Shown piece after piece: positions 50,874 to 61,115 of a DNA stretch of 64,000 bases. Made by a program: the position numbers and the translations under genes. Each line of letters begins with the position of its first letter. Position 1 is the first letter of the stretch. Source of the stretch: Xylanibacter caecicola. GTDB lineage: Bacteria > Bacteroidota > Bacteroidia > Bacteroidales > Bacteroidaceae. The stretch covers positions 124,001-188,000 of the forward strand of contig NZ_JABKKJ010000003.1 in NCBI RefSeq assembly GCF_013166515.1, read 5' to 3'. The notes beneath the pieces are model-generated. The model was not told the DNA's origin. It saw nothing but the letters and a program-made list of their open reading frames with translations, and searched no databases.

Positions 50874-51251
50874 ATGGCAGATATTAAAGCTATTGCTGAA
50901 GAATTGGTAAATTTGACAGTTAAGGAAGTAAACGAGTTGGCAACAGTCCTTAAGGACGAGTATGGAATTGAGCCTGCTGCTGCAGCTGTTGCTGTTGCTG
51001 CTGGTCCTGCTGCTGCTGGTGCTGCTGCAGCTGAAGAGAAGACTTCATTCGATGTAGTCCTCGCTGAGGTTGGCGCTGCTAAACTGCAGGTTGTAAAGGC
51101 AGTTAAGGAAGCTTGCGGTCTTGGTCTGAAAGAGGCTAAAGAGCTTGTAGACGGCGCTCCTTCTACACTGAAGGAAGGCTTGTCTAAGGACGAAGCAGAG
51201 AACCTGAAGAAGGCTATCGAAGAAGCTGGTGCTAAGGTAGAGCTCAAATAA
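50874..51251 (+). CDS. rplL: 50S ribosomal protein L7/L12
   Basis: bL12, 125 residues, the flexible stalk protein that recruits translation factors. It has an N-terminal dimerisation domain, an Ala/Gly hinge ([20 protein letters not shown]) and a C-terminal domain ([38 protein letters not shown]). An attenuator-like hairpin follows before rpoB. Confidence 0.97.
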   Translation: MADIKAIAEELVNLTVKEVNELATVLKDEYGIEPAAAAVAVAAGPAAAGAAAAEEKTSFDVVLAEVGAAKLQVVKAVKEACGLGLKEAKELVDGAPSTLKEGLSKDEAENLKKAIEEAGAKVELK

Positions 51252-51273
51252 TAGGCTGACTACGATGTTTTAG

Positions 51274-51311
51274 GGTTAAGAGTCTCCCGGTAGGAGATTC
51301 TTAACCTTTTT
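51274..51311 (+). terminator. Attenuator-type hairpin between rplL and rpoB
   Basis: A 14-bp stem GGTTAAGAGTCTCC / GGAGATTCTTAACC (one G-U) with a 5-nt loop and TTTTT directly after. It is a full intrinsic terminator in the middle of an operon, so it should set the ratio of ribosomal protein to RNA polymerase mRNA. Confidence 0.85.
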
Positions 51312-51374
51312 GTGTCTTTCGGCTTCTGCCGGAATAGTGGTGGGTACATCACATTTGGTTTTTAGTCTTATTTT

Positions 51375-51393
51375 AAATCGGTCAGACTGATTT
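51375..51393 (+). other. Near-palindrome upstream of rpoB
   Basis: AAATCGGTC-A-GACTGATTT, 9-nt arms with one G-T pair, 40 nt before rpoB and downstream of the attenuator. It may be an operator or an RNA element. No TAnnTTTG box is visible between the attenuator and rpoB. Confidence 0.45.
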
Positions 51394-51431
51394 GGTCCGG
51401 TTAGGACAACTAATATTTTATACGATAAATA

Positions 51432-54400
51432 ATGGCTTCAAAAATTGTTGATAACAGAGTAAATTTTGCCAGCATAAAGAATCCGATGCCATATCCGGAT
51501 TTTCTTGATGTGCAGTTAAAGTCTTTCAGAGACTTCCTACAGTTGGACACACCGCCTGAAGAACGCAAGAATGACGGCTTGTATAAGGTGTTTGCCGAGA
51601 ACTTTCCTATTACCGACACGCGTAATAATTTTGTTCTTGAGTTCTTGGATTACTATATAGATCCGCCGCGCTATACCATAGACGAATGCCTGGAGCGCGG
51701 ACTGACTTATAGTGTACCCTTTAAGGCTAAGATGAAGCTGTATTGTACAGACCCTGACCATGAAGACTTCGGCACATTTATTCAGGATGTTTTCTTGGGA
51801 ACAATCCCATATATGACAAGCAACGGAACGTTTATCATCAACGGTGCGGAGCGTGTTGTCGTGTCTCAGTTGCACCGTTCGCCCGGCGTATTTTTCGGAC
51901 AGGGAGTGCATGCAAACGGTACAGTACTCTATTCTGCCCGCATCATTCCGTTTAAAGGTTCATGGATTGAGTTTGCAACGGATATCAACAATGTGATGTA
52001 TGCTTATATCGACCGTAAGAAGAAGTTGCCGGTGACAACATTGTTGCGTGCAATAGGCTTTGAGGCTGATAAGGATATTCTTCAGATTTTCGACCTTGCG
52101 GAGGAGATAAAGGTTAATAGGAAGAATATGAAAGAGGCTGTCGGACGTAAGTTGGCGGCAAGAGTCTTGAAGAGCTGGAACGAAGACTTTGTTGATGAGG
52201 ATACCGGTGAGGTGGTTTCAATCGAGCGTAATGAGGTTATCATGGAGCGCGAGACTGAGATTACCAAGGAAAATATGGATGACATCCTTGAAAGCGGAGC
52301 ATCTACAATTTTGCTTCATAAGGATGTGGACTCTGCCAACAAGTACTCTATCATCTTCAATACCTTGCAGAAGGATCCGAGTAACTCGGAGAAAGAAGCT
52401 ATACTTTATATATACCACCAGTTGCGTAATGCTGACCCGGCAGACGATGCCAGCGCACGCGAGGTGATACAGAACTTGTTCTTCTCGGACAAGCGTTATG
52501 ATTTGGGAGATGTGGGACGTTATCGTATCAATAAGAAGCTTGGGCTTGATACGGATATGGACGTGCGCATTCTTACAAAGGAAGATATAATTGAGATTAT
52601 AAAATATCTTATACAGCTGGTTAACTCAAATGCCACGGTAGATGATATCGACCACTTGAGCAACCGCCGTGTACGTACGGTAGGCGAGCAGTTGAGCAAT
52701 CAGTTCTCCATAGGTCTGGCACGTATGAGCCGCACAATCCGCGAGCGTATGAATGTACGTGACAACGAAGTGTTTACACCGACAGACCTTATCAATGCGA
52801 AAACTATATCGAGTGTTATAAACTCTTTCTTCGGAACAAATCCGTTGTCGCAGTTTATGGATCAGACGAACCCGTTGGCAGAGGTTACGCACAAGCGCCG
52901 TCTCAGTGCCCTCGGTCCCGGCGGATTGTCACGCGAGCGTGCCGGATTTGAGGTACGTGACGTGCATTATACACACTACGGTCGTTTGTGTCCTATCGAG
53001 AGTCCTGAAGGTCCTAACATCGGACTTATCTCTTCTCTGTGTGTGTATGCGAAGATAAATGAGCTCGGTTTCATTGAAACTCCGTACCGCAAGGTTCATG
53101 ACGGAAAGGTAAATCTTGCAAATGAAGATATTGTATATCTTACTGCAGAAGAGGAAGAAGATCATATTATAGGTCAGGGAAATGCTCCACTGAACGATGA
53201 CGGAACATTTATACGTTCTTATGTGAAATGTCGTCAAGATGCGGATTTCCCGGTTGTAGATCCGTCACAGGTGGATCTCATGGACGTTTCTCCGCAGCAG
53301 ATTGCATCTATTGCTGCCGGTCTTATCCCATTCCTTGAGCATGACGACGCTCACCGCGCATTGATGGGAAGTAACATGATGCGCCAGGCAGTTCCATTGC
53401 TTCACAATGAGGCACCTATCGTCGGTACCGGTATAGAAAAACAGGTTTGCGTTGACTCTCGTACAATGATAACTGCCGAAGCCGATGGTATTATAGAATA
53501 TGTTGATGCTACTACGATACGCATACTGTATGATCGTACAGACGATGAGGAGTTTGTAAGCTTTGAACCGGCATTGAAGGAGTATCGTATACCGAAGTTC
53601 CGTCGTACAAACCAAAACATGACGGTTGACCTGCGTCCTATATGTAACAAGGGACAGAGGGTTAAAGCCGGAGATATATTGACTGAAGGTTATGCTACTG
53701 AAAACGGTGAGCTTGCCCTTGGTCGCAACCTCCTTGTTGCTTATATGCCATGGAAGGGATATAACTATGAGGATGCCATTGTCCTTAACGAGCGTATTGT
53801 ACGTGAGGATGTGCTCACTTCTGTACATGTGGATGAGTATTCTCTCGATGTACGTGAGACAAAGCGCGGAATGGAAGAGTTTACAAGTGACATTCCAAAC
53901 GTGAGCGAGGAGGCAACAAAAGACCTTGATGATAATGGTATAATACGTATTGGTGCGCGAGTGGAGCCGGGTGATATTCTTATAGGTAAGATTTCTCCTA
54001 AAGGTGAAAGCGATCCGTCACCGGAAGAGAAACTGCTTCGTGCCATATTCGGTGACAAGGCCGGTGACGTAAAGGATTCTTCTTTGAAAGCCAATCCTTC
54101 TCTTACCGGTGTTGTCATAGACAAGAAGTTGTTCTCTCGTGCAATAAAGACACGTGCTTCTAAGCAGCAGGATAAGGTCGTACTTGCAAAGATTGATGAG
54201 GAATATGAAGCAAAGATCGACGATCTGAAAGATATTCTTGTTGATAAGTTGCTTACCCTTACAGAGGACAAAACCTCAATGGGAGTGAAAGATTATACCG
54301 GAGCTGAGATTATAACAAGAGGCAGCAAGTTTACTACCGCGCAGCTTAAAAATCTTGAGTATGACGGCATTCAGTCTAATAATTGGACTAACGACGAGCA

Positions 54401-55244
54401 TACCAATGAGCTGATACAGAGGCTCATCATGAACTTCCTTAAGAAATATAAGTTGCTTGATGCCGAGATGAAACGCCGCAAGTTTGCTATTACAATCGGT
54501 GACGAACTGCCGTCAGGAATACTTCAGATGGCAAAGGTCTATATAGCAAAGAAGCGTAAGATCGGTGTCGGTGACAAACTTGCCGGACGTCATGGTAACA
54601 AGGGTATCGTATCTAAGATAGTACGCCAAGAGGATATGCCGTTCCTTGAGGACGGACGTCCTGTGGATTTGGTGTTGAACCCTTTGGGTGTGCCTTCGCG
54701 TATGAACCTTGGTCAGATATTTGAGGCAATCCTCGGTGCAGCCGGTAAACGGTTGGGTGTAAAGTTTGCTACTCCTATCTTCGATGGTGCCAAATTGGAA
54801 GACCTTCAGGAGTGGACAGACAAAGCAGGACTGCCTCGTCTTTGTTCAACACGTTTGTTTGACGGTGAGACAGGTGAGCGTTTTGACCAGCCGGCAACTG
54901 TTGGTATAACATACTTCCTTAAACTTGGTCACATGGTTGAGGATAAGATGCACGCCCGCAGCATAGGTCCGTACTCTCTGATTACACAGCAGCCCCTTGG
55001 CGGTAAGGCTCAGTTTGGTGGTCAGCGTTTCGGAGAGATGGAGGTCTGGGCTCTCGAAGCATTTGGTGCAAGCCATGTACTTCAGGAGATTTTGACAATC
55101 AAGTCTGACGATGTTGTCGGACGTTCAAAGGCATACGAGGCAATTGTCAAAGGTGAGCCGATGCCTAATCCTGGTATACCGGAGTCGCTGAATGTATTGT
55201 TGCACGAACTCCGCGGACTCGGTTTGAGTGTCACGCTTGATTAA
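51432..55244 (+). CDS. rpoB: DNA-directed RNA polymerase subunit beta
   Basis: Catalytic core subunit, 1270 residues. The rifampicin region is intact and looks wild type ([24 protein letters not shown]: Asp, His and Ser at the positions usually changed in resistance). Further signatures are [14 protein letters not shown], the active-site stretch [17 protein letters not shown], and the C-terminal [24 protein letters not shown]. Length fits Bacteroidetes. rpoC starts 38 nt downstream. Confidence 0.98.
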   Translation: MASKIVDNRVNFASIKNPMPYPDFLDVQLKSFRDFLQLDTPPEERKNDGLYKVFAENFPITDTRNNFVLEFLDYYIDPPRYTIDECLERGLTYSVPFKAKMKLYCTDPDHEDFGTFIQDVFLGTIPYMTSNGTFIINGAERVVVSQLHRSPGVFFGQGVHANGTVLYSARIIPFKGSWIEFATDINNVMYAYIDRKKKLPVTTLLRAIGFEADKDILQIFDLAEEIKVNRKNMKEAVGRKLAARVLKSWNEDFVDEDTGEVVSIERNEVIMERETEITKENMDDILESGASTILLHKDVDSANKYSIIFNTLQKDPSNSEKEAILYIYHQLRNADPADDASAREVIQNLFFSDKRYDLGDVGRYRINKKLGLDTDMDVRILTKEDIIEIIKYLIQLVNSNATVDDIDHLSNRRVRTVGEQLSNQFSIGLARMSRTIRERMNVRDNEVFTPTDLINAKTISSVINSFFGTNPLSQFMDQTNPLAEVTHKRRLSALGPGGLSRERAGFEVRDVHYTHYGRLCPIESPEGPNIGLISSLCVYAKINELGFIETPYRKVHDGKVNLANEDIVYLTAEEEEDHIIGQGNAPLNDDGTFIRSYVKCRQDADFPVVDPSQVDLMDVSPQQIASIAAGLIPFLEHDDAHRALMGSNMMRQAVPLLHNEAPIVGTGIEKQVCVDSRTMITAEADGIIEYVDATTIRILYDRTDDEEFVSFEPALKEYRIPKFRRTNQNMTVDLRPICNKGQRVKAGDILTEGYATENGELALGRNLLVAYMPWKGYNYEDAIVLNERIVREDVLTSVHVDEYSLDVRETKRGMEEFTSDIPNVSEEATKDLDDNGIIRIGARVEPGDILIGKISPKGESDPSPEEKLLRAIFGDKAGDVKDSSLKANPSLTGVVIDKKLFSRAIKTRASKQQDKVVLAKIDEEYEAKIDDLKDILVDKLLTLTEDKTSMGVKDYTGAEIITRGSKFTTAQLKNLEYDGIQSNNWTNDEHTNELIQRLIMNFLKKYKLLDAEMKRRKFAITIGDELPSGILQMAKVYIAKKRKIGVGDKLAGRHGNKGIVSKIVRQEDMPFLEDGRPVDLVLNPLGVPSRMNLGQIFEAILGAAGKRLGVKFATPIFDGAKLEDLQEWTDKAGLPRLCSTRLFDGETGERFDQPATVGITYFLKLGHMVEDKMHARSIGPYSLITQQPLGGKAQFGGQRFGEMEVWALEAFGASHVLQEILTIKSDDVVGRSKAYEAIVKGEPMPNPGIPESLNVLLHELRGLGLSVTLD

Positions 55245-55282
55245 TAATGAAACTCTTTACATAACAAATATAAATAAGAATT

Positions 55283-58200
55283 ATGGCTTTCAAGAAAGAT
55301 TCAAAGATAAAGAGTAATTTTACGAAGATTACCATCGGACTGGCTTCACCGGAGGAAATACTCGAAAGTTCTTATGGTGAGGTTACCAAACCAGAGACCA
55401 TAAACTATCGAACATATAAGCCGGAGCGTGACGGTCTTTTCTGTGAGCGCATATTCGGTCCGACAAAGGACTATGAGTGTGCCTGTGGAAAATATAAGCG
55501 CATAAGATATAAAGGTATTGTCTGCGACCGTTGTGGTGTGGAGGTTACGGAGAAGAAGGTTCGCCGTGAGCGTACCGGACATATAGAACTTGTTGTTCCT
55601 GTTGCACACATCTGGTATTTCCGTTCGTTGCCAAATAAGATTGGTTATCTTCTTGGTATTCCTACAAAGAAGCTCGATGCTGTTGTTTATTACGAGAGAT
55701 ATATCGTGATACAGCCGGGTGTAATGGCAGGACGCAAGAATGAGAATGACGAGGAAGTAAACGGTTCGCATAAGATGGATATGCTGTCGGAAGACGAGTA
55801 TCTCAACATTATGGACAATCTTCCCGACGGAAATGAATATCTTGACGACAGCGATCCGAACAAGTTCATAGCAAAGATGGGAGCAGAGGCTATATACGAC
55901 CTGCTTGTAAACATAGACCTTGATGCTCTCTCTTATGAATTGCGCGACCGTGCTAACAGTGACTCTTCACAGCAGCGTAAGACTGAAGCTTTGAAGCGTT
56001 TGCAAGTTGTAGAGGCATTCCGCGGAAGCAAGAACATAAACAAGCCGGAGTGGATGATAATGAAGATAATTCCTGTTACTCCGCCCGAACTTCGCCCGTT
56101 GGTACCGCTGGATGGAGGACGTTTCGCTACATCCGACCTTAACGACCTTTATCGTCGTGTCATCATACGTAACAACCGTCTGAAGAGACTTATGGAAATT
56201 AAGGCTCCCGAGGTTATTCTTCGTAACGAGAAGCGTATGTTGCAGGAGGCGGTAGACAGTCTTTTTGACAATTCTCGCAAGAGCAGTGCCGTAAAGAGTG
56301 ACTCCAACCGTCCGCTAAAGTCTTTGTCAGATTCACTTAAAGGTAAGCAAGGACGTTTCCGTCAGAACCTTCTCGGTAAGCGTGTTGACTATTCTGCACG
56401 TTCGGTTATCGTTGTTGGTCCTGAACTTAAGATGGGCGAGTGCGGTCTTCCTAAACTTATGGCAGCAGAACTTTACAAGCCGTTTATCATCCGTAAGCTC
56501 ATTGAGCGTGGTATTGTGAAGACTGTAAAGAGCGCAAAAAAGATTGTAGATCGCCGCGAACCGGTTATTTGGGATATCCTTGAGAATGTGATGAAGGGTC
56601 ATCCCGTACTCCTTAACCGTGCACCGACACTTCACCGTCTTGGTATTCAGGCATTTCAACCTAAACTTATAGAGGGTAAGGCTATTCAGTTGCATCCGTT
56701 GGCATGTACGGCGTTCAATGCCGACTTCGACGGTGACCAGATGGCTGTTCACCTCCCGTTGAGCAACGAGGCAGTGCTTGAAGCACAGATATTGATGCTC
56801 CAGAGCCATAACATTCTTAATCCTGCCAATGGTGCTCCTATCACTGTGCCGTCTCAGGATATGGTTCTCGGACTATATTATATTACTAAGATACGTCCGG
56901 GAGCAAAGGGTGAGGGACAGACTTTCTACGGTCCGGAAGAAGCAATAATTGCCCACAATGAAGGCAAGTGCGACCTCCATGCACAGGTTAAAGTGGTTGT
57001 CAAGGATGTGGATGAAAACGGATGTTTTGTAAACAGAATGGTTGAAACATCCGTGGGACGTGTTATCGTAAACGGTATCATCCCCGATGAAGTAGGATTT
57101 GTAAACAAGGTTATATCAAAGAAGAGTCTCCGCGACATCATTGCCGATGTTATCAAGTCGGTAGGTTTCGCAGAAGCATGTGAGTTCCTCGACGGTATCA
57201 AGAACCTTGGTTACCGCATGGCATACCTTGCCGGACTGTCGTTTAACCTCGATGATATAATCATTCCTGAGAAGAAGGCAAGTCTTGTAGAACGTGGTAA
57301 TGAGGAAATCCGTCAGATTACAGACAACTACAACATGGGCTTCATCACTGATACCGAGCGTTACAATCAGGTTATCGATGCTTGGACACATGTTAACAAT
57401 GAACTTGGTGATGTGCTGATGAAAGAAATGACAGAGGCAGACCAGGGTTTCAATGCGGTTTACATGATGCTCGACTCCGGAGCCCGTGGTTCTAAGGATC
57501 AGATACGTCAGTTGGCTGGAATGCGTGGACTTATGGCAAAACCGCAGAAAGCGGGTGCAGAGGGAGCGCAGATTATTGAGAACCCTATCCTTTCAAACTT
57601 CAAGGAAGGTATGAGCGTGCTCGAGTACTTCATTTCAACTCACGGTGCTCGTAAAGGTCTTGCCGACACCGCCATGAAGACAGCCGATGCCGGTTATCTT
57701 ACGCGTCGTCTTGTCGATGTGTCTCATGATGTCATCATTACAGAAGAGGACTGCGGCACATTGCGCGGACTTGTATGTACGGCTTTGAAGAACGGCGATG
57801 AGGTAATATCTACATTGTATGAAAGAATTCTTGGTCGTGTATCGGTACATGATATAATACATCCTGCTACGGGCGAACTGATTGTTTCTGCCGGTGAGGA
57901 AATAACCGAACAGATAGCACGTATTATAGACGAAAGTCCTATCGAGAGTGTCGAGATACGTTCGGTTCTTACTTGCGAGAGCAAGCACGGTGTCTGCATG
58001 AAGTGCTATGGTCGTAACCTTGCTACACGCCGCATGGTCCAGAAAGGTGAGGCTGTAGGTGTCATTGCCGCACAGGCTATCGGTGAGCCGGGAACACAGC
58101 TTACTCTTCGTACTTTCCACGCCGGTGGTGTCGCTGCCAATGCCGCTGCCAACGCCTCTATTGTGGCAAAGAATGACAGTAAGATAGAGTTTGACGAGCT

Positions 58201-59617
58201 TCGTACCGTTCCTTTTGTTGAAGAAGGAGAGAACGGCAAGGTTGAGTGTGAAATGGTTGTAAGCCGTCTGGCAGAAATCCGTTTCGTTGATCCCAATACA
58301 AGTATCGTACTCTCAACGTTGAATGTTCCTTACGGAAGTTCACTTTATTTCAAAGCCGGTGATGTCGTTAAGAAAGGTGAACTTATCGCTCGTTGGGATC
58401 CGTTCAATGCCGTTATCGTTACAGAATATGCAGGTAAACTGAAGTTCCGTGATGTTATTGACGGAGTTACATACCATACTGAAACCGATGAGACAACAGG
58501 TCTTACCGAGAAGATTATCACTGAATCTAAGGACAAGAGTAAAGTGCCTACATGCGATGTCTTGGACAAGAACGGCGATGTTGTCGGCACATATATATTC
58601 CCTGTAGGCGGTCACGTTGTTGTGGAAGACGGTCAGAAAGTTCTTACCGGTACAACATTGGTCAAGATACCGCGTACTGTCGGCAAGGCGGGTGACATCA
58701 CCGGAGGTCTTCCCCGTGTCACCGAACTGTTCGAAGCACGTAACCCGTCTAATCCTGCGGTCGTTTCCGAGATTGACGGTGAAGTTACAATGGGTAAGGT
58801 AAAGCGTGGTAATCGTGAAATTGTAGTAACATCCAAGACCGGGGAACAGCGTAAATATTTGGTTTCTTTGTCCAAGCAGATCCTTGTACAAGAACATGAT
58901 GCAGTGCGCGCTGGAACTCCTCTGTCAGACGGTGTCATCACTCCCGGTGATATATTGGCGATCAAAGGTCCTACCGCAGTTCAGGAATATATTGTAAACG
59001 AAGTTCAGGATGTGTACCGTCTGCAAGGTGTAAAGATCAATGACAAGCACTTTGAGATTATCGTGCGTCAGATGATGCGTAAGGTGCAGATAAACGATCC
59101 GGGCGATACAACGTTCCTCGAGCAGGAGATAGTAGACAAACTTGACTTTGCTGAAGAGAATGACCGCATTTGGGGCAAGAAAGTTGTCATCGATGCGGGA
59201 GACTCAGAGAACATGAAGCCGGGTCAGATTGTTACAGCCCGCAAGCTGCGTGACGAGAATTCGTCACTGAAGCGTCGCGACCTTAAACTTGTTCAGGTGC
59301 GTGAGGCTGTTCCTGCAACATCTACACAGATACTTCAGGGTATTACTCGTGCCGCACTTCAGACAAAGAGCTTCATGAGTGCCGCTTCGTTCCAGGAAAC
59401 GACAAAGGTTCTTAACGAGGCAGCCATACGCGGAAAGGTCGATCGCCTTGAGGGTATGAAGGAAAACGTTATCTGCGGTCACCTTATACCTGCCGGTACC
59501 GGTCTGCGTGAGTTTGAAAAACTTGTTGTAGGCTCTAAGGAAGAATATGAGCGCATGCAGGCAAACCGCAAGAATGTACTTGACTTTGCAAAGGATGCAT
59601 CTGAGGAAGAAAAGTAA
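55283..59617 (+). CDS. rpoC: DNA-directed RNA polymerase subunit beta'
   Basis: Largest core subunit, 1444 residues. It has the N-terminal zinc site ([20 protein letters not shown]), rudder and lid regions, the absolutely conserved magnesium site [12 protein letters not shown], the bridge helix and trigger-loop region ([24 protein letters not shown]) and the second zinc site [13 protein letters not shown]. It ends the operon with a strong terminator 26 nt after the stop. Confidence 0.98.
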   Translation: MAFKKDSKIKSNFTKITIGLASPEEILESSYGEVTKPETINYRTYKPERDGLFCERIFGPTKDYECACGKYKRIRYKGIVCDRCGVEVTEKKVRRERTGHIELVVPVAHIWYFRSLPNKIGYLLGIPTKKLDAVVYYERYIVIQPGVMAGRKNENDEEVNGSHKMDMLSEDEYLNIMDNLPDGNEYLDDSDPNKFIAKMGAEAIYDLLVNIDLDALSYELRDRANSDSSQQRKTEALKRLQVVEAFRGSKNINKPEWMIMKIIPVTPPELRPLVPLDGGRFATSDLNDLYRRVIIRNNRLKRLMEIKAPEVILRNEKRMLQEAVDSLFDNSRKSSAVKSDSNRPLKSLSDSLKGKQGRFRQNLLGKRVDYSARSVIVVGPELKMGECGLPKLMAAELYKPFIIRKLIERGIVKTVKSAKKIVDRREPVIWDILENVMKGHPVLLNRAPTLHRLGIQAFQPKLIEGKAIQLHPLACTAFNADFDGDQMAVHLPLSNEAVLEAQILMLQSHNILNPANGAPITVPSQDMVLGLYYITKIRPGAKGEGQTFYGPEEAIIAHNEGKCDLHAQVKVVVKDVDENGCFVNRMVETSVGRVIVNGIIPDEVGFVNKVISKKSLRDIIADVIKSVGFAEACEFLDGIKNLGYRMAYLAGLSFNLDDIIIPEKKASLVERGNEEIRQITDNYNMGFITDTERYNQVIDAWTHVNNELGDVLMKEMTEADQGFNAVYMMLDSGARGSKDQIRQLAGMRGLMAKPQKAGAEGAQIIENPILSNFKEGMSVLEYFISTHGARKGLADTAMKTADAGYLTRRLVDVSHDVIITEEDCGTLRGLVCTALKNGDEVISTLYERILGRVSVHDIIHPATGELIVSAGEEITEQIARIIDESPIESVEIRSVLTCESKHGVCMKCYGRNLATRRMVQKGEAVGVIAAQAIGEPGTQLTLRTFHAGGVAANAAANASIVAKNDSKIEFDELRTVPFVEEGENGKVECEMVVSRLAEIRFVDPNTSIVLSTLNVPYGSSLYFKAGDVVKKGELIARWDPFNAVIVTEYAGKLKFRDVIDGVTYHTETDETTGLTEKIITESKDKSKVPTCDVLDKNGDVVGTYIFPVGGHVVVEDGQKVLTGTTLVKIPRTVGKAGDITGGLPRVTELFEARNPSNPAVVSEIDGEVTMGKVKRGNREIVVTSKTGEQRKYLVSLSKQILVQEHDAVRAGTPLSDGVITPGDILAIKGPTAVQEYIVNEVQDVYRLQGVKINDKHFEIIVRQMMRKVQINDPGDTTFLEQEIVDKLDFAEENDRIWGKKVVIDAGDSENMKPGQIVTARKLRDENSSLKRRDLKLVQVREAVPATSTQILQGITRAALQTKSFMSAASFQETTKVLNEAAIRGKVDRLEGMKENVICGHLIPAGTGLREFEKLVVGSKEEYERMQANRKNVLDFAKDASEEEK

Positions 59618-59643
59618 ATCTTGTTGTTTGTAAATATAATAAA

Positions 59644-59679
59644 GACGGTTTGTCATGTTATTGGCAAGCCGTCTTTTTT
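59644..59679 (+). terminator. Intrinsic terminator of rpoBC
   Basis: An 11-bp stem GACGGTTTGTC / GGCAAGCCGTC (two G-U) with an 8-nt loop and six T after it. Confidence 0.9.
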
Positions 59680-59717
59680 GTATATCCATGTTTTTATTAT
59701 AATATGTATCAGTCTTG

Positions 59718-60161
59718 TCAGTGCCTTTTCAGTATATAATGTTTGGCAAGCTTGCCATTAGCGGTTTTGCCGGTACTGTCAGACAAGGCAACGCCACTAT
59801 CTATGATTTTGTAGTATGTCTTTTCGCCTGATGACGGAGTTGTCAGTTCTATGATATTTCCCGATATTATGCGGTATACACCGCATTCCTCAAATATTCC
59901 GTCTTTCATGCCGATATACTCGCTTATCAGTTCGTAGGTAGTGTCGTTGTTAATCTTCAGCGTGGTTCTGATACCGCCACAGTCCGCACATGGCAGTGTG
60001 CCTTTGTATGTGCCGTAGAAGTCTGCAATCTTGTTTTTGCTGTTTCCCGTTTTAGTTACCGTTGTAATGATTTCTTTCTTGCAGCCGTTTTCTTTTCTTT
60101 TTCCATCGCAGCCCGCTACAGCTATTGCCGTTATGACTGTCAGTAAGTATATTCCTTTCAT
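59718..60161 (-). CDS. NlpE-like lipoprotein
   Basis: A 147-residue lipoprotein starting at the ATG at 60161. An upstream in-frame ATG would put 18 polar residues before the signal peptide, so I reject it. The lipobox is IAVAGC, with Cys as the first mature residue. The NlpE N-terminal-type domain follows: YGTYKGTLPCADCGGIRTTLKIN with the typical CxxC, TYELISEYIGM, and IELTTPSSGEKTYYKI. In E. coli NlpE senses surface contact and envelope stress through Cpx, and copper. No Cpx homologue is in this window. It converges with rpoC. Confidence 0.85.
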   Translation of the reverse strand: MKGIYLLTVITAIAVAGCDGKRKENGCKKEIITTVTKTGNSKNKIADFYGTYKGTLPCADCGGIRTTLKINNDTTYELISEYIGMKDGIFEECGVYRIISGNIIELTTPSSGEKTYYKIIDSGVALSDSTGKTANGKLAKHYILKRH

Positions 60162-60440
60162 ATGTTTATAGTTTTTATGAGTTGATAAAATGAATAGTTG
60201 ATAATCACTTTGCAAATATACTCCATTCCATTTAAGCCTGTTTCATCCCAAATCTTATCTTTTCTAAATATGGTGTCAAAAATAATCTTAAAGCTGTTAA
60301 TAAGTAATCATGTTTTTTAAATGATATTATTTTTATATCGGTCAAGACATTTATAGTGTCAATAAATCAATATGCTTCTCACAATAACCCTATGGGTTAC
60401 AGAGCAAAAAGAGGGTTTGTCAAAATAAGCAATCATTCCC

Positions 60441-60660
60441 ATACAAATCTGTACTATATAGTATGCAAGTCTGTACTATATAGTATGCAAGTCTGTACTA
60501 TATAGTATGCAAGTCTGTACTATATAGTATGCAAGTCTGTACTATATAGTATGCAAGTCTGTACTATATAGTATGCAAATCTATACTATATAGTATACAA
60601 ATCTGTGCTATATAGTATGCAAATCTATACTATATAGTATACAAATCTGTGCTATATAGC
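60441..60660. repeat. Ten-unit 22-bp tandem array with ACTATATAGT core
   Basis: Exactly ten units of 22 bp. Each unit has CTATATAG at the same place, with spacer variants ATGCAAGTCTGT, ATGCAAATCTAT and ATACAAATCTGT. Five central units are identical; the last four alternate between two variants. The period and core equal those of the array at 25143-25428, but the flanks are unrelated. Confidence 0.9.
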
Positions 60661-61115
60661 AACTGCGAGTGTAATAGCGGATTTAGTTCTCTTGGCATAT
60701 TCTTCGTGCTTTATAGTTAATGGAATGTCCGGGAATAATCGTCATCATGATAAAACTTATGATGTATAACAGTGTTGCCTAACTCATCAATACCGTTATG
60801 CCGCATATTGCGCAGCATGTTACAAAACTTCCGGCGGCGACACTGAACGGACCTCCGGCTATGAGAGTATGCTCACGGATTACGAATTCAGCAGGTATGG
60901 CAATCTTGCAAATGCTTTGTTTTAGTTCTTATTCCTTGTAACTCTTTGACTTACATCAAAAAAGAAAGTGCATTATGCTATCTCGGAGGATAATGTTTTG
61001 CAGATGTCGGCAAAGTGATTATCTTTGCAATGTGTTTTTCATAGTATTAGATTTAAGGTTAACAAAGATTGGAACTCAGCGGAGTTCCTTTTTTATTGTC
61101 CCTATGTGAAGTGCC
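60661..61115. other. Gap without a supported gene
   Basis: On the minus strand (roughly 60770-60925) a short open stretch reads ELKQSICKIAIPAEFVIREH and continues to a stop. It has no start codon and no recognised family, so it may be a decayed gene remnant. Nothing else was seen. Confidence 0.35.

Noticed and set aside
60770..60925. Minus-strand stretch with IAGG followed by a Cys/Ser-rich end, resembling a double-glycine leader peptide
   Set aside because: There is no start codon in frame before the GG, the leader lacks the usual hydrophobic spacing, and no transporter or modifying enzyme is nearby.
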